From: AA29 sp041481445
Lineage (GTDB): Bacteria; Acidobacteriota; Vicinamibacteria; Fen-336
Assembly: GCA_041481445.1 (NCBI GenBank)
Contig: JBGPBV010000018.1
Coordinates: 1-64,000 of the forward strand
DNA: 64,000 bases
Direction of reading: 5' to 3'
The notes beneath the pieces are model-generated. The model did not search any database. It was given only the letters and a program-made list of their open reading frames with translations, and was not told the origin of the DNA. Shown here piece after piece: positions 27,454-37,203 of the stretch; within the stretch, counting starts at the first letter, position 1; each line of letters opens with the position of its first letter. The translations under genes and the position numbers were made by a program.

Positions 27454-29255
27454 AGCGGCTCGGGGCCCTTCTGGCCGTCTTCGCCGCCGCCGCCGCCCTT
27501 CGCGCCGCGCCCGTACCCGACGCCGCGGCCTGGGGCGTTTCCCTCGTCGACGTGGCCGCGCGCGCCGGCCTCGTCGAGCCGTCGGTCTACGGCGGCCTCG
27601 ACCGCAAGCGCTTCATCATCGAGACCAACGGCGCCGGGGTGGCGCTCCTCGACTACGACAACGACGGCTGGCTCGACGCGCTGGTCCTGAGCGGCACGCG
27701 CCTGGCCGACACGGGCCGCGCCGATCGCGAGTGGGCGCGTGGCCAGGCCCCCACCAACCGGCTGTATCGCAACCGCCACGACGGCACCTTCGCCGACGTG
27801 ACCGAGCGCGCGGGCCTCCGCCGCACCGCGTGGTCGTCGTCGGTCTGCGTGGGCGACTACGACAACGACGGCTGGCTCGACATGTTCGTCACCGCCTACG
27901 GGACGAACGTGCTCTACCACAACGTGCACGGCCGCTTCGAGGACGTGACGGCGCGCGCGGGCCTTCCCGCGAGCGGCACCCGCTGGGGCTCGGGCTGCAC
28001 GTTCGTGGACTACGACCGCGACGGCCGGCTCGACTTGTTCGTCGCGAACTACCTGAGGTTCGACCTCGCCACCGCGCCGGAGCCCGGCGCGGGCGCGAAC
28101 TGTCTCTGGAAGGGCATCCCCGTGAACTGCGGACCCAAGGGGCTGCCCACGGACACGAACCTCCTGTTCCACAACGAAGGGGAGGGCCGGTTTCGCGACG
28201 TGTCGGACGTCTCCGGGGTCTCGAAGGTGACCGGACGTTATGCGATGACGGCGACCGCCGCCGACTTCGACGGCGACGGCTGGCTCGACGTCTACGTCGC
28301 CTGCGACTCGACGGCGTCGATCCTCTATCGCAACGACCACGACGGCACGTTCACGGACGTCGCGGTGCCGAGCGGAGTCGCCTACGGCGAGATGGGGAAC
28401 GTCCAGGCCGGCATGGGCCTCGCCCTCGGCGACTACGATCTCGACGGCCGGCTGGACCTCCTGAAGACGCACTTCGCCGACGACATCCCGGCCCTCTATC
28501 GCAACCTCGGCCGGGGACAGTTCGAGGACGCGGCCACCGCCGCCGGTCTCGCCGTCCAGAACCGCTACGTCGAGTGGGGGAGCGGCCTCCCCGATCTCGA
28601 CGACGACGGCCGGCCGGACATCGTGTACGTGACCGGCAACGTGTACCCCGAGATCGAGCGCCAGCTCCCGCAGTACCCGCACCGCGGGCCACGCGTGATC
28701 TTCCGCAACCGGGGCGCCACCTTCGAGGAGGTGACGGCCACGAGCGGGCCGGGCCCCCTGCAGGTCCACTCCAGCCGCGGGGCCGCCTTCGGCGACGTCG
28801 ACAACGACGGCGACGTGGACGTGCTGATCATGAACATGAACGAGCCGCCGACGCTACTGCGCAACGACTACGCCGGGTCCAACGGCTGGCTCGAGGTACG
28901 CCTGGAGGGGACGCGCTCGAACCGGGCCGGCCTGGGCGCGACTGTCCTCGTCACGGTGGATGGGCGGACCCAGGCCCGGACCGTCCTGAGCCAGTCGAGC
29001 TACTACTCGCACGACGACCTGCGGCTGCACTTCGGCCTGGGCCACGCGAACCAGGCGGACACGGTCGAGGTCCGCTGGCCGAGCGGGACGGTGGACGTCC
29101 GGCACGCCGTGCCCGGGCGGCAGGTGCTCACCGTGCGCGAGGGGAGCGCGCGCCCGTCCGCTAGCGCAGCGGCAGCGCCAGCGTACGCCGCACGTACTCG
29201 TCGGGCGGCCCCTCGAACGACACGAGGAGAAGGGCGCCGCGCGCCGCGGGCGTGA
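27450..29255 (+). CDS. Secreted ASPIC/UnbV FG-GAP repeat protein (CRTAC1-like), copy B
   Basis: 601 residues from a GTG at 27450 that overlaps the TPR stop. Signal peptide ending about residue 18. It shares layout and many motifs with copy A: DYDNDGWLD, DYDRDGRLD, DFDGDGWLD, DVDNDGDVD, then RAGLGATV and HDDLRLHFGLG. The last roughly 35 residues (after LTVREG) are a low-complexity Ala/Arg/Ser tail that overlaps the convergent glycosidase gene by 95 bp. Copies A and B are diverged paralogues. Confidence 0.87.
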   Translation: MKRLGALLAVFAAAAALRAAPVPDAAAWGVSLVDVAARAGLVEPSVYGGLDRKRFIIETNGAGVALLDYDNDGWLDALVLSGTRLADTGRADREWARGQAPTNRLYRNRHDGTFADVTERAGLRRTAWSSSVCVGDYDNDGWLDMFVTAYGTNVLYHNVHGRFEDVTARAGLPASGTRWGSGCTFVDYDRDGRLDLFVANYLRFDLATAPEPGAGANCLWKGIPVNCGPKGLPTDTNLLFHNEGEGRFRDVSDVSGVSKVTGRYAMTATAADFDGDGWLDVYVACDSTASILYRNDHDGTFTDVAVPSGVAYGEMGNVQAGMGLALGDYDLDGRLDLLKTHFADDIPALYRNLGRGQFEDAATAAGLAVQNRYVEWGSGLPDLDDDGRPDIVYVTGNVYPEIERQLPQYPHRGPRVIFRNRGATFEEVTATSGPGPLQVHSSRGAAFGDVDNDGDVDVLIMNMNEPPTLLRNDYAGSNGWLEVRLEGTRSNRAGLGATVLVTVDGRTQARTVLSQSSYYSHDDLRLHFGLGHANQADTVEVRWPSGTVDVRHAVPGRQVLTVREGSARPSASAAAAPAYAARTRRAAPRTTRGEGRRAPRA

Positions 29256-31851
29256 CCTTCACTCCCGCCACCGCCTCCACGCGGCGAGGCGTGCGGACGC
29301 CGAGCGGATACGAGCGGCCGCCGCGGCCCTCGATCACCAGCCGCAGGGCGCCGCCCTCGGCGTGCGCACGGAGGACGCGCAGCCCCTCGCTCCGGCCGCC
29401 CGCCTCCGGGAGGGTGACGCGCGCGAACACGTCGGTGCCCTCGTCGTACGTCACCACGACGCGGCGGGTGGCGGCACCCGCGGGTACCTCCACCTCGACC
29501 CGCTGCACGTCGCCAAAGGGACGGGCGCGGAAGCGCGCACCGGCGCCGTCGACCGTCACCGAGCGGACGCGCCCGTCGAGCGGGAGGGCGGGCGAGACCG
29601 TGAGGACGGGCATCGGGCCGGTCGTCGCGGTGGCCGCGATCGTCATGCGGCCTTCCGACCTCTCGAGCGAGACGTCCACCCGGGAGTCGCCGGCCGCGAT
29701 CCGGCGAACTCTCACGCGGTCCCAGTCCGCGGGAAGCTGGGGGGCGAAGGTCAGCCGCCGGCCGCCGTCCGTGACGTCGATCCCGAGCAGGCCCCGGACG
29801 AGCGGCGCCACGACCATCGCCTCCGACCAGACCTGGTGGTGCGACGAGCGTCCGAAGGGGGCGTGCAAGTCGCCCGACAGCAACTCCGTGACGTAGCCGA
29901 GCGCCCAGGGGTAGGTCAGCAGCGCGTTCGCCATCAGGGCCTGATAGCCGACGGCGGACCGGCCGTACTGGTACGCGCCCATCGAGGCCCAGCCCGTGAA
30001 GAGCGGCCAGACCGAGCCGTAATGATAGGACAAGGGATCGTAGAGCTCGCTCTTCGCCGAGATCAGGCGCTGGCCCCAGTCGGCCGCCATCGCCGCCTCC
30101 CCCAGGTGGTCGATCTCGGACTCCGCGCGGGACGGCTCGAGGGTCCGCCACCAGAGCGGCACCGCCGGCAGCACGGTGTCCTCGTCGACGATCGTCTTGC
30201 CGCGGAGGGCCTCGATGCGGGCCTGGCGCTCGGCGCGGCGCGGGCCCGGCTCCGCGTTGTACTCCTTCTCCGGCCTGGCCAGCGCGGTCGCGAAGGCGTA
30301 GAACCCGCGGTCGCCCAGCCAGTAGGTCGTCTCCACGGCGGCGCGGGTCTTCTCGGCGGCCGCCCGCGCCTGGGCGGCCAGGGCGGCGTCGCCCTGCACG
30401 TCCGCCATCTCGGCCAGGCCCCGGCAGGCCTCGATCCAGATCCCCTGGAGGTAGATCTCCTCGTGCGGCGGGTAGGGGGGGCTGCCCTCCGTCCAGCCGT
30501 GGCCGAACTTCGTGTTCTCGATGAGGCCGTTGCCGTCGGTGTCGGTGGCGGCGGCGAAGCGCCACGCCTTCACGATCGACTCCCAGGACGCGCGCAGGAG
30601 CTCGCGGTCGCCGGCGTGGCGCCAGTGGTCGGCCTGGGCGACGACGTAGAGGGGCGTGGCGTCCGTGGAGTCCCACGGGTACTTGTAGTCGGTGAACCAG
30701 GGGATGAGGGAGGCGCTCTGCGAGATCTCGTGCGGGATCTTGCCGTCGTCGCGCTGGAGCTTGCGCAGGAACTCGAGGGCGGCGCGGGCGGCCGCGAAGT
30801 CGCCGTAGGAATGGATGGCCAGCGAGGTCCAGAGCGCGTCCCGCCCGAACATCCAGGCGAAGCCGGGCCGCTCGCTCTGGCCGGAGGTGCGGAACCCGGC
30901 CACCAGCCCGGTGCCGAGCAGGGGGTTGGTGGCCAGTCCCTTGTCCACACCGACCTTGGCCCAGGCGTAGGCGGTGTCGAGCCGCTCGTCCGGCGTGTCC
31001 ACGGCGAGCGTGCGCTCCTGGAGGCCGCGGTAGTAGGCGACGTTCGCTTCGTGGAGCGACTGGGCGGAGCGGAGGAGCCGGTCGTAGGCTTCCTTGGCCT
31101 TGTCGCGTCCCTCCACGCTGCCCGCGATGACGATGGGGACGAGGTCGGTCCGCATCGTCCGCGGCGGGACCTCGACCGTGAAGCGGACGGGCACGTCGTG
31201 GGGCTCCTCCTGGTACGGCATGAGGGAGACGTCCCGCGCTCCCGGGGCCCCGATGACGGCGGCGAACCGCTTGGTCTCCTCGGTCAGGCTGTAGACGTGC
31301 TCCTTCTCGTCGAAGCCGACGTTCGCGGTCATGAGGCCGGCCGGCCACATGAGCTTGAGGCGGGGCCGGAACGAGCCGATCACCGTGAGCGGCAGCGTGC
31401 TGTCGACGTCGAGCAGCATGACGAGGCCGGGCTCGTCGACGGGGGCGAAGACGGTCTGGCGCACGGTGAACGCGGCGTGGGAGTACACGAAGGTGGTGGA
31501 CTCCGGGCGCACGGTGATCCCGGCCGCGACCGGCGGGCCCTCGATCTCGAGCGGATAGCCGGGGAGCTGGAACGAGAGCTTGAACTCGTCGATCAGCTTG
31601 AGCGGATAGACCCAGGCCTCCAGGGCGCGGTTCTCGTAGCCGAAGGCGGCGGACCGGCGGCCGACCACGTCGAAGAACTTTCCCGTCTCCGTGTGGCGAG
31701 TCAGCTCGAGGCCGCTCTTCGACATCTCGAACCGGGGCACGGTGGCGGGGGGCGCGGGAGGCGCCTCCGCGGCCGCGAGCAGGCAGAGCGGGGCGAGGGC
31801 GGCCGCCGTGGCCGCCACCCGGCCGCCGTTTTTCCTGCGCTCGAGCGCCAC
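29161..31851 (-). CDS. Secreted (alpha/alpha)6-barrel glycosidase, amylo-alpha-1,6-glucosidase/GDE-C-like
   Basis: 896 residues from GTG 31851, signal peptide 1-28. After an N-terminal beta-sandwich region (about 40-260), a toroid domain follows with RPGFAWMFGRDALWTS, DDGKIPHEISQSA, WFTDYKYPWDSTDATPL and QGIWIEACRG, patterns of the glycogen debranching C-terminal/GH63-like families. C-terminal beta domains follow from about residue 690. It probably trims alpha-glucosides outside the cytoplasm. The exact family number cannot be decided by eye. It converges on and overlaps the upstream propeller gene. Confidence 0.75.
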   Translation of the reverse strand: MALERRKNGGRVAATAAALAPLCLLAAAEAPPAPPATVPRFEMSKSGLELTRHTETGKFFDVVGRRSAAFGYENRALEAWVYPLKLIDEFKLSFQLPGYPLEIEGPPVAAGITVRPESTTFVYSHAAFTVRQTVFAPVDEPGLVMLLDVDSTLPLTVIGSFRPRLKLMWPAGLMTANVGFDEKEHVYSLTEETKRFAAVIGAPGARDVSLMPYQEEPHDVPVRFTVEVPPRTMRTDLVPIVIAGSVEGRDKAKEAYDRLLRSAQSLHEANVAYYRGLQERTLAVDTPDERLDTAYAWAKVGVDKGLATNPLLGTGLVAGFRTSGQSERPGFAWMFGRDALWTSLAIHSYGDFAAARAALEFLRKLQRDDGKIPHEISQSASLIPWFTDYKYPWDSTDATPLYVVAQADHWRHAGDRELLRASWESIVKAWRFAAATDTDGNGLIENTKFGHGWTEGSPPYPPHEEIYLQGIWIEACRGLAEMADVQGDAALAAQARAAAEKTRAAVETTYWLGDRGFYAFATALARPEKEYNAEPGPRRAERQARIEALRGKTIVDEDTVLPAVPLWWRTLEPSRAESEIDHLGEAAMAADWGQRLISAKSELYDPLSYHYGSVWPLFTGWASMGAYQYGRSAVGYQALMANALLTYPWALGYVTELLSGDLHAPFGRSSHHQVWSEAMVVAPLVRGLLGIDVTDGGRRLTFAPQLPADWDRVRVRRIAAGDSRVDVSLERSEGRMTIAATATTGPMPVLTVSPALPLDGRVRSVTVDGAGARFRARPFGDVQRVEVEVPAGAATRRVVVTYDEGTDVFARVTLPEAGGRSEGLRVLRAHAEGGALRLVIEGRGGRSYPLGVRTPRRVEAVAGVKVTPAARGALLLVSFEGPPDEYVRRTLALPLR

Positions 31852-31978
31852 GCCACCCTCCCCGGGGGCGGCAGGTTAGGCCGTAGACCGACGAGAGGTC
31901 AAGGCGGGGGCGGGTTTGGAACGTGCGAATTGCTTGACCACGCGCGTATTTCCTACGCCTGGAATTTCCGCCAGGGCC

Positions 31979-32008
31979 TTGACGGGCCTCTGGAGGCGGG
32001 ATTACGAT
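31979..32008 (+). promoter_or_regulatory. Candidate promoter of the TonB receptor gene
   Basis: TTGACG (31979-31984), 18-base spacer and TACGAT (32003-32008). It gives a 5' leader of about 120 bases containing the palindrome at 32080-32091. The region 31852-32138 is otherwise gene-free and noticeably AT-richer than its surroundings. Confidence 0.4.
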
Positions 32009-32079
32009 CCGCTCCGCGTTCACCCATATCGTCAAATGTTTGCCTCTCGCCGTTGCGGGTTTTCCGTTTCGCCCTTTGC

Positions 32080-32091
32080 GAAAGCGCTTTC
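32080..32091. promoter_or_regulatory. LacI-family-like operator palindrome
   Basis: GAAAGCGCTTTC is a perfect 12-base palindrome centred on CG, the shape of operators bound by LacI/GalR/CcpA-type regulators. It lies 48 bases before the TonB receptor ATG and downstream of the proposed promoter, a blocking position. No LacI-family gene is in the window. Confidence 0.5.
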
Positions 32092-32138
32092 TTTTTCGCG
32101 AGAACGTCGTTTCCCATGACACAGAAGGAGGGGAATCC

Positions 32139-35100
32139 ATGAGGCGTTGCGTTGTCTTGTCGCGGCTGCTGCTCGCGCTCCTCGCTCTCGCCGTCGTCGC
32201 CCTGCCGACGCCCGCGCGCGCGCAGGCGGTGTACGGCAGCATCGCGGGGACCATCCAGGACTCCACGGGCGCCGCCCTGCCCGGCGTGAGCGTCACCGTC
32301 ACGAGCAACGAGCGCAAGACGTCCGACACCGTCGTCACCAACAGCTCCGGCAACTACGCCAAGGACCGCCTGGTGCCGGGCACCTACACCCTCAAGGCCG
32401 AGCTGAGCGGCTTCAAGCCGGCCGTGGTCTCGGCGGTCAAGGTCAGCGTGGACACGCAGTCCAAGATCGACCTCAAGCTCGACGTCGGTCAGCTCTCGGA
32501 GGCGGTCGAGGTCACGGCCACCCAGGGCCAGCTCCTCAAGACCGACCGCGCCGACGTGGCGACCACGTTCGAGTCGCAGCAGATCACCGACCTGCCCGTG
32601 ATCGACCGGAACTTCACCAAGTTCATCCTGCTCACGCCGGGGACGCAGCAGCAGTCCTGGAACCACGCCGCCAGCGAGAACCCGCAGGGCTCGGCCCAGA
32701 CCGTGGTCAACGGCCAGACCTTCAGCGGGACCGGGTACCAGCTCGACGGCACCGAGAACCGGGACCCGATCCTCGGGATCATCGTCATCAACCCGAACCT
32801 CGAGGCCATCGGCGAGACCAAGATCACGTCCCAGAACTACGACGCCGAGTTCGGACAGGCCATCGCGGGCGTGGTCTCCGTCCAGACCAAGACGGGCACG
32901 AACGAGTTCCACGGCAGCGCTTTCGAGTTCATGCAGCGCGACAAGTTCCGCGCCCGCAACCCGTTCTCGGAGCCGGACGTGGAGAACCCGGTGACCGGCC
33001 GCGTGATCCCCCAGACCAAGCGCGACCAGTTCGGCGGATCCATCGGCGGACCGATCGTGCAGAACAGCTGGTTCTTCTTCGGCGACTACCAGGGCACGCG
33101 CAGCAACATCGGCGGATCGAAGGTGGTGACGGTGCCCACCGCGGCCGCCCGCAACGGCGACTTCAGCGCGTACGGCGTCAACGTCTTCGATCCCTCGAGC
33201 GGCGCCACTCCCGGCAGCCGCAGCCAGTTCCCGGGCAACGTCATCCCGGCCAACCGTCTCTCGCCCCAGGCGCGGGCGATCCTGTCCCTGATCCCGCTGC
33301 CCAACACCGCGGGCGACTCCAACGGCACGCGGAACAACTACATCGCCCAGGGCTCGGAGAAGTTCAACAACGACACCGCGAACGTGCGCCTCGACGGGCG
33401 CCTCAGCCCCTCCGTCAACACCTTCGTGCGGTACAGCTACGCCCGCTACGACCTCAACGGGCCGCAGGCCTTCGGCCAGGGTGGCGGCACCGAGCTCGTG
33501 AGCCTGGGCGGCCTGTCCAAGGTGCGCAACCACAGCCTGGCCGCGGGCATGGACTACACCCTGAACGCGAACACCGTCCTCGACGTGCGCTTCGGCTTCT
33601 TCAAGTACGGCGTGGACGTGCTGCCCAACGACTTCGGAGAGACGCCGGCGACGACGGCCGGGATCCCCGGCCTCAACACCGGCGACCCCTTCACGTCCGG
33701 CCTGCCGTTCTTCGAGCTCAACGGCAACGCGCCGCAGATGCGGTTCGGCTCCGGCCTCGACGCCGGGCGCTGCAACTGCCCCCTGGCCGAGCACGAGAAG
33801 CAGTTCCAGGTCGTGTCGAACCTGACCCGGGCGGCCGGGAACCACACCATCAAGTTCGGCATCGACATCCGCCGGGCCTACAACCTGCGCGTCCCCAGCG
33901 ACTCCCACCGCTCCGGCCAGCTCTACTTCAACGAGCAGAACACCGCAGGCTCCGGCGGCGGCGGCCTCGGCCTGGCCAGCTTCATGCTCGGTAACGTGCA
34001 GAGGATGGTGCGCTACGTCAGCACGAGCACGGACGCGCGGGAGCGCCAGTGGCGCCAGTTCTACTACCTGCAGGACACCTGGCGCGCCACCCCCAAGCTG
34101 ACCCTCAACTACGGCCTGCGCGCGGACATCATCAACCCCCAGACCGTGAACGACGCCGGCAACGGCGGATGGCTGGACCTCGGCACCGGGCTCATCTCCG
34201 TCGGCGGCGTGGGCGGCGTGGACCTGGGCGGCAACATCAAGAACAAGATCAACTGGGCTCCCCGCCTGGGCGCCACCTACCAGATCAACCCGAAGACGGT
34301 GCTGCGCGCCGGCTACGGCCGCAGCTACGACATCGGCGTGTTCGGGTCCACCTTCGGCCACGTGGTCACCCAGAACCTGCCCGTGCTCTCCTTCCAGGAC
34401 CTGAACCCGCCCAACACGTTCCAGAGCGTGTTCAACCTGGCCCAGGGCCCGCCGGCGCCCGTCTTCGTCCAGGTGCCGAGCAGCGGCCAGTTCCCGCTGC
34501 CCAACGGCGTGTCCGGCCGCGCGCTTCCGACCACCCAGCACCTGTCCCACGTGGACGCGTACAACGTCACGCTCCAGCGCGAGCTGACGAGCACGGTCTC
34601 CGTGGAGGTGGCCTACGTCGGGAACACCGGACGCGGGTTCATCGGCGACAACCCCGCCGCCAACGTCAACCAGGCCTCCATCGTCGGGTTCGGCACCCTC
34701 TCCCAGGACCAGCGCAAGCCCTTCTTCGCCTGCGGAGTACGCACGGCCGACGGCCTCTGCGGCAGCTACGGCTGGACGCAGGGCATCGACTACTTCGGCA
34801 ACACGGGCAAGAGCCAGTACAACGCCCTGCAGGCCAAGCTCACCAAGCGCTTCTCCAACGGGATCTCGCTCCTGACCCACTACACGCTGCAGAGCCACAA
34901 GAACAACGACGGGGACTACTTCTACATGGACCCGAACGTCAACTACGGCCCCGCCAACTTCATCCGCAAGCACGTGTTCGTGCTGGCCGGCACCTTCGAC
35001 CTCCCCATCGGGCACGGGAAGAAGATCAACGTCGGCGAAGGCGCGGCGGACGCGATCCTCGGGGGCTGGCAGCTCAACGCCAATGCCACCGTCATGAGCG

Positions 35101-35546
35101 GCCTGCCCTTCAACGTGAGCTATCGCGACGCGGGGTCGGACCGCGACACCGGGCCCAGCCGTCCGAACCTCATCGGCGACGCGCAGGCGGGCAGCGGCGA
35201 CGGCCTGACCTCTCCGTACTTCAACGTCACCCCCATCGGCAGCTCGGGCAGCGCGTTCTCCCGGCCGGCCAAGGGCACCTTCGGCGACCTCTCGCGCAAC
35301 GCGCTTCGCGGTCCGGGCTTCTGGAACGTGGACGCCTCGCTGTTCAAGAAGTTCAAGATCCACGGCGCGAGCAACCTCGAGTTCCGCATCGAGGCCCAGA
35401 ACGTCTTCAACCACGTCGACCTCGACAACCCCGACGCCGAGATCGGCGTGCCCGGCAACAACAACACGCACGCCGGCTTCATCAGCGGGACGGCGCCCAA
35501 CTGGAACCCGCGGAACATCCAGTTCGCCCTGAGGTTCCAGTTCTGA
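32139..35546 (+). CDS. Oar-like TonB-dependent receptor with carboxypeptidase-regulatory domain
   Basis: 1135 residues, ATG 32139 after AAGGAGGGG. Signal peptide 1-29. Residues 30-115 form a carboxypeptidase-regulatory-like (CNA-B-like) domain (GTIQDSTGAALPGVSVTVT). A plug region follows (ATTFESQQITDLPVIDRNF, TGYQLDGTENRD), then a long barrel ending LRFQF with the terminal aromatic residue of outer-membrane barrels. Oar-type receptors are numerous in Acidobacteriota and presumably import oligosaccharides or peptides. The flanking glycosidases suggest a glucan. A strong terminator follows. Confidence 0.9.
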   Translation: MRRCVVLSRLLLALLALAVVALPTPARAQAVYGSIAGTIQDSTGAALPGVSVTVTSNERKTSDTVVTNSSGNYAKDRLVPGTYTLKAELSGFKPAVVSAVKVSVDTQSKIDLKLDVGQLSEAVEVTATQGQLLKTDRADVATTFESQQITDLPVIDRNFTKFILLTPGTQQQSWNHAASENPQGSAQTVVNGQTFSGTGYQLDGTENRDPILGIIVINPNLEAIGETKITSQNYDAEFGQAIAGVVSVQTKTGTNEFHGSAFEFMQRDKFRARNPFSEPDVENPVTGRVIPQTKRDQFGGSIGGPIVQNSWFFFGDYQGTRSNIGGSKVVTVPTAAARNGDFSAYGVNVFDPSSGATPGSRSQFPGNVIPANRLSPQARAILSLIPLPNTAGDSNGTRNNYIAQGSEKFNNDTANVRLDGRLSPSVNTFVRYSYARYDLNGPQAFGQGGGTELVSLGGLSKVRNHSLAAGMDYTLNANTVLDVRFGFFKYGVDVLPNDFGETPATTAGIPGLNTGDPFTSGLPFFELNGNAPQMRFGSGLDAGRCNCPLAEHEKQFQVVSNLTRAAGNHTIKFGIDIRRAYNLRVPSDSHRSGQLYFNEQNTAGSGGGGLGLASFMLGNVQRMVRYVSTSTDARERQWRQFYYLQDTWRATPKLTLNYGLRADIINPQTVNDAGNGGWLDLGTGLISVGGVGGVDLGGNIKNKINWAPRLGATYQINPKTVLRAGYGRSYDIGVFGSTFGHVVTQNLPVLSFQDLNPPNTFQSVFNLAQGPPAPVFVQVPSSGQFPLPNGVSGRALPTTQHLSHVDAYNVTLQRELTSTVSVEVAYVGNTGRGFIGDNPAANVNQASIVGFGTLSQDQRKPFFACGVRTADGLCGSYGWTQGIDYFGNTGKSQYNALQAKLTKRFSNGISLLTHYTLQSHKNNDGDYFYMDPNVNYGPANFIRKHVFVLAGTFDLPIGHGKKINVGEGAADAILGGWQLNANATVMSGLPFNVSYRDAGSDRDTGPSRPNLIGDAQAGSGDGLTSPYFNVTPIGSSGSAFSRPAKGTFGDLSRNALRGPGFWNVDASLFKKFKIHGASNLEFRIEAQNVFNHVDLDNPDAEIGVPGNNNTHAGFISGTAPNWNPRNIQFALRFQF

Positions 35547-35581
35547 CCGGAAGACCGTAGCCGGAACCTTTCGTCCGACGA

Positions 35582-35620
35582 GGGAGGCGGGCCGCGCGGC
35601 CCGCCTCCCTTTTTTCTTTT
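35582..35620 (+). terminator. Rho-independent terminator after the TonB receptor gene
   Basis: A perfect 12-bp stem, GGGAGGCGGGCC pairing with GGCCCGCCTCCC around a GCGC loop (35582-35609), is followed by a T-rich tract (35610-35620). Confidence 0.93.
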
Positions 35621-35631
35621 ATGATCACCGG

Positions 35632-37203
35632 ATGCGCGCCGGGGGCCTGGCCGTCCTGTGGTGCTGGCTCCTGGGATCCGCCGCCGCGGCCGCCGGGCAA
35701 GCGCCGCGCGCCTCCCCCGCCGACTCGCCCGCGCAGCGTGCGGTGGCGGAAGGGCTCGCCCTCCTGAAGCAGAACCGGGCCGCGGAGGCCCGTGAGCGGT
35801 TCGAGCAGGCGGTGACCCTCGATCCGAGCTCCGCCGACGGCCACTACATGCTCGGATGGATGCACGAGCAGGAGAAGGACCTCGCGGGCGCCGCGCGGGA
35901 GTACGAGTCGGCCCTGACCCTGGCCCCGCGTCGGGCCGAGATCCACGACCGTCTCGGCTTCGTCCGCGGCGAGCAAGGCCGGACGGAGCTGGCGATCGCG
36001 GGCTTCCGCGAGGCCGTGCGGCTCGACCCGAAGCTCTTCGACGCCCGTTATCACCTGGGCGCGACCCTCTGGTGGACGGGGGACGCCGCGGGCGCGCTGC
36101 CGGAGCTCGCGCAGGCCGTCCGGCTCGATCCGTCGCATCCGGAGGCGCGCTACTACCTCGCGCTGTGCTTGAAGCGCACGGGGGCGCTGCCGGCGGCGGT
36201 GGCCCAACTCCGCCGGGTCGTCCGCCTGCGCCCGTCCCTGGCTCCGGCCTGGCTACAGCTCGGGGCCGCCCTGCGCGAGTGGGGCGACGCCGACGGCGCG
36301 GTGGCCGCGCTCCGGCGCGCGGTCGAGCTGGACCCCGCCTCCTCGGATGCCCGCAACACGCTCGGCCTCGCGCTCATGGACGCGGGGGATGCGGAGGGCG
36401 CGCTGGCCGCCTTCCGGGAGGTCCTGGCCCGCGACCCCGCCTACCAGTCCGCCCGCCACAACCTCGGCAGCGCGCTCCTGCAGAAGGGGGACCTGGAGGC
36501 GGCGGTCTCGCTCTACCGCGATCTGACCGCGGCCGATCCGGCCAGCGCGGAGGCCTTCTACAACCTGGGGGTGGCCCTCAAGCAGAGGGACGACTTGGCG
36601 GGGGCGGAGGCGGCGCTCCGCCGGGCCATCGAGCTCGACGCGCGCTCCGACCTGCCGGAGGCGCGCTTCACCCTCGGGGTCGTGCTCTGGCAGACCGGCC
36701 GCGCCGATGACGCGGTGACGGCCTTCCGGGCCGCCCTCGCCGTCAAGCCCGATTACGCCGACGCGCACTACATGCTGGGCACCGTCCTTCGCCAGCAGGG
36801 CAAGGCGGAGGAGGCCCTGGCCGAGCTGCGCGAGACGGCCCGGCTGCAGCCGCGCATGGCGGAGGCCCACCTCGGCATCGCCCAGGTCCTCCGCCAGAAG
36901 GGCGATGCGGCGGGAGCGGCGGCCGCGCAGGCGGAGGGCGATCGCCTGAACCAGCGGAAGGCGGACGACCAGGCGGCCACGTTCGCGGTGAGCGCCGGCC
37001 TCAAGAAGCTGGCGGCCCGGGACCTGCCCGGCGCGATCGCGAGCTTCCGGGAGGCGGTGCGTCTGGCCCCCGGGCACGCGCAGGCGCAATACCAGCTCGG
37101 CCTCGCCCTGCAGAAGGCGGGCGCGGCCGCCGAGGCGCGGCCGCACCTGGCGGAGGCGCGAAGGCTGGCGCCCTACCTGGACGCGGAGGCCGCGCCGGAC
37201 TGA
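35632..37203 (+). CDS. Secreted TPR-repeat protein
   Basis: 523 residues with signal peptide (about 1-24). The rest is tandem 34-residue tetratricopeptide repeats, e.g. ADGHYMLGWMHEQEKDLAGA and PEARYYLALCLKRTGALPAA, about twelve units. It starts 12 bases after the T-tract of the preceding terminator, so it needs its own promoter, which I cannot identify. The 3' end overlaps the convergent trehalase gene by 31 bp. A protein-interaction role in the periplasm is inferred. Confidence 0.83.
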   Translation: MRAGGLAVLWCWLLGSAAAAAGQAPRASPADSPAQRAVAEGLALLKQNRAAEARERFEQAVTLDPSSADGHYMLGWMHEQEKDLAGAAREYESALTLAPRRAEIHDRLGFVRGEQGRTELAIAGFREAVRLDPKLFDARYHLGATLWWTGDAAGALPELAQAVRLDPSHPEARYYLALCLKRTGALPAAVAQLRRVVRLRPSLAPAWLQLGAALREWGDADGAVAALRRAVELDPASSDARNTLGLALMDAGDAEGALAAFREVLARDPAYQSARHNLGSALLQKGDLEAAVSLYRDLTAADPASAEAFYNLGVALKQRDDLAGAEAALRRAIELDARSDLPEARFTLGVVLWQTGRADDAVTAFRAALAVKPDYADAHYMLGTVLRQQGKAEEALAELRETARLQPRMAEAHLGIAQVLRQKGDAAGAAAAQAEGDRLNQRKADDQAATFAVSAGLKKLAARDLPGAIASFREAVRLAPGHAQAQYQLGLALQKAGAAAEARPHLAEARRLAPYLDAEAAPD

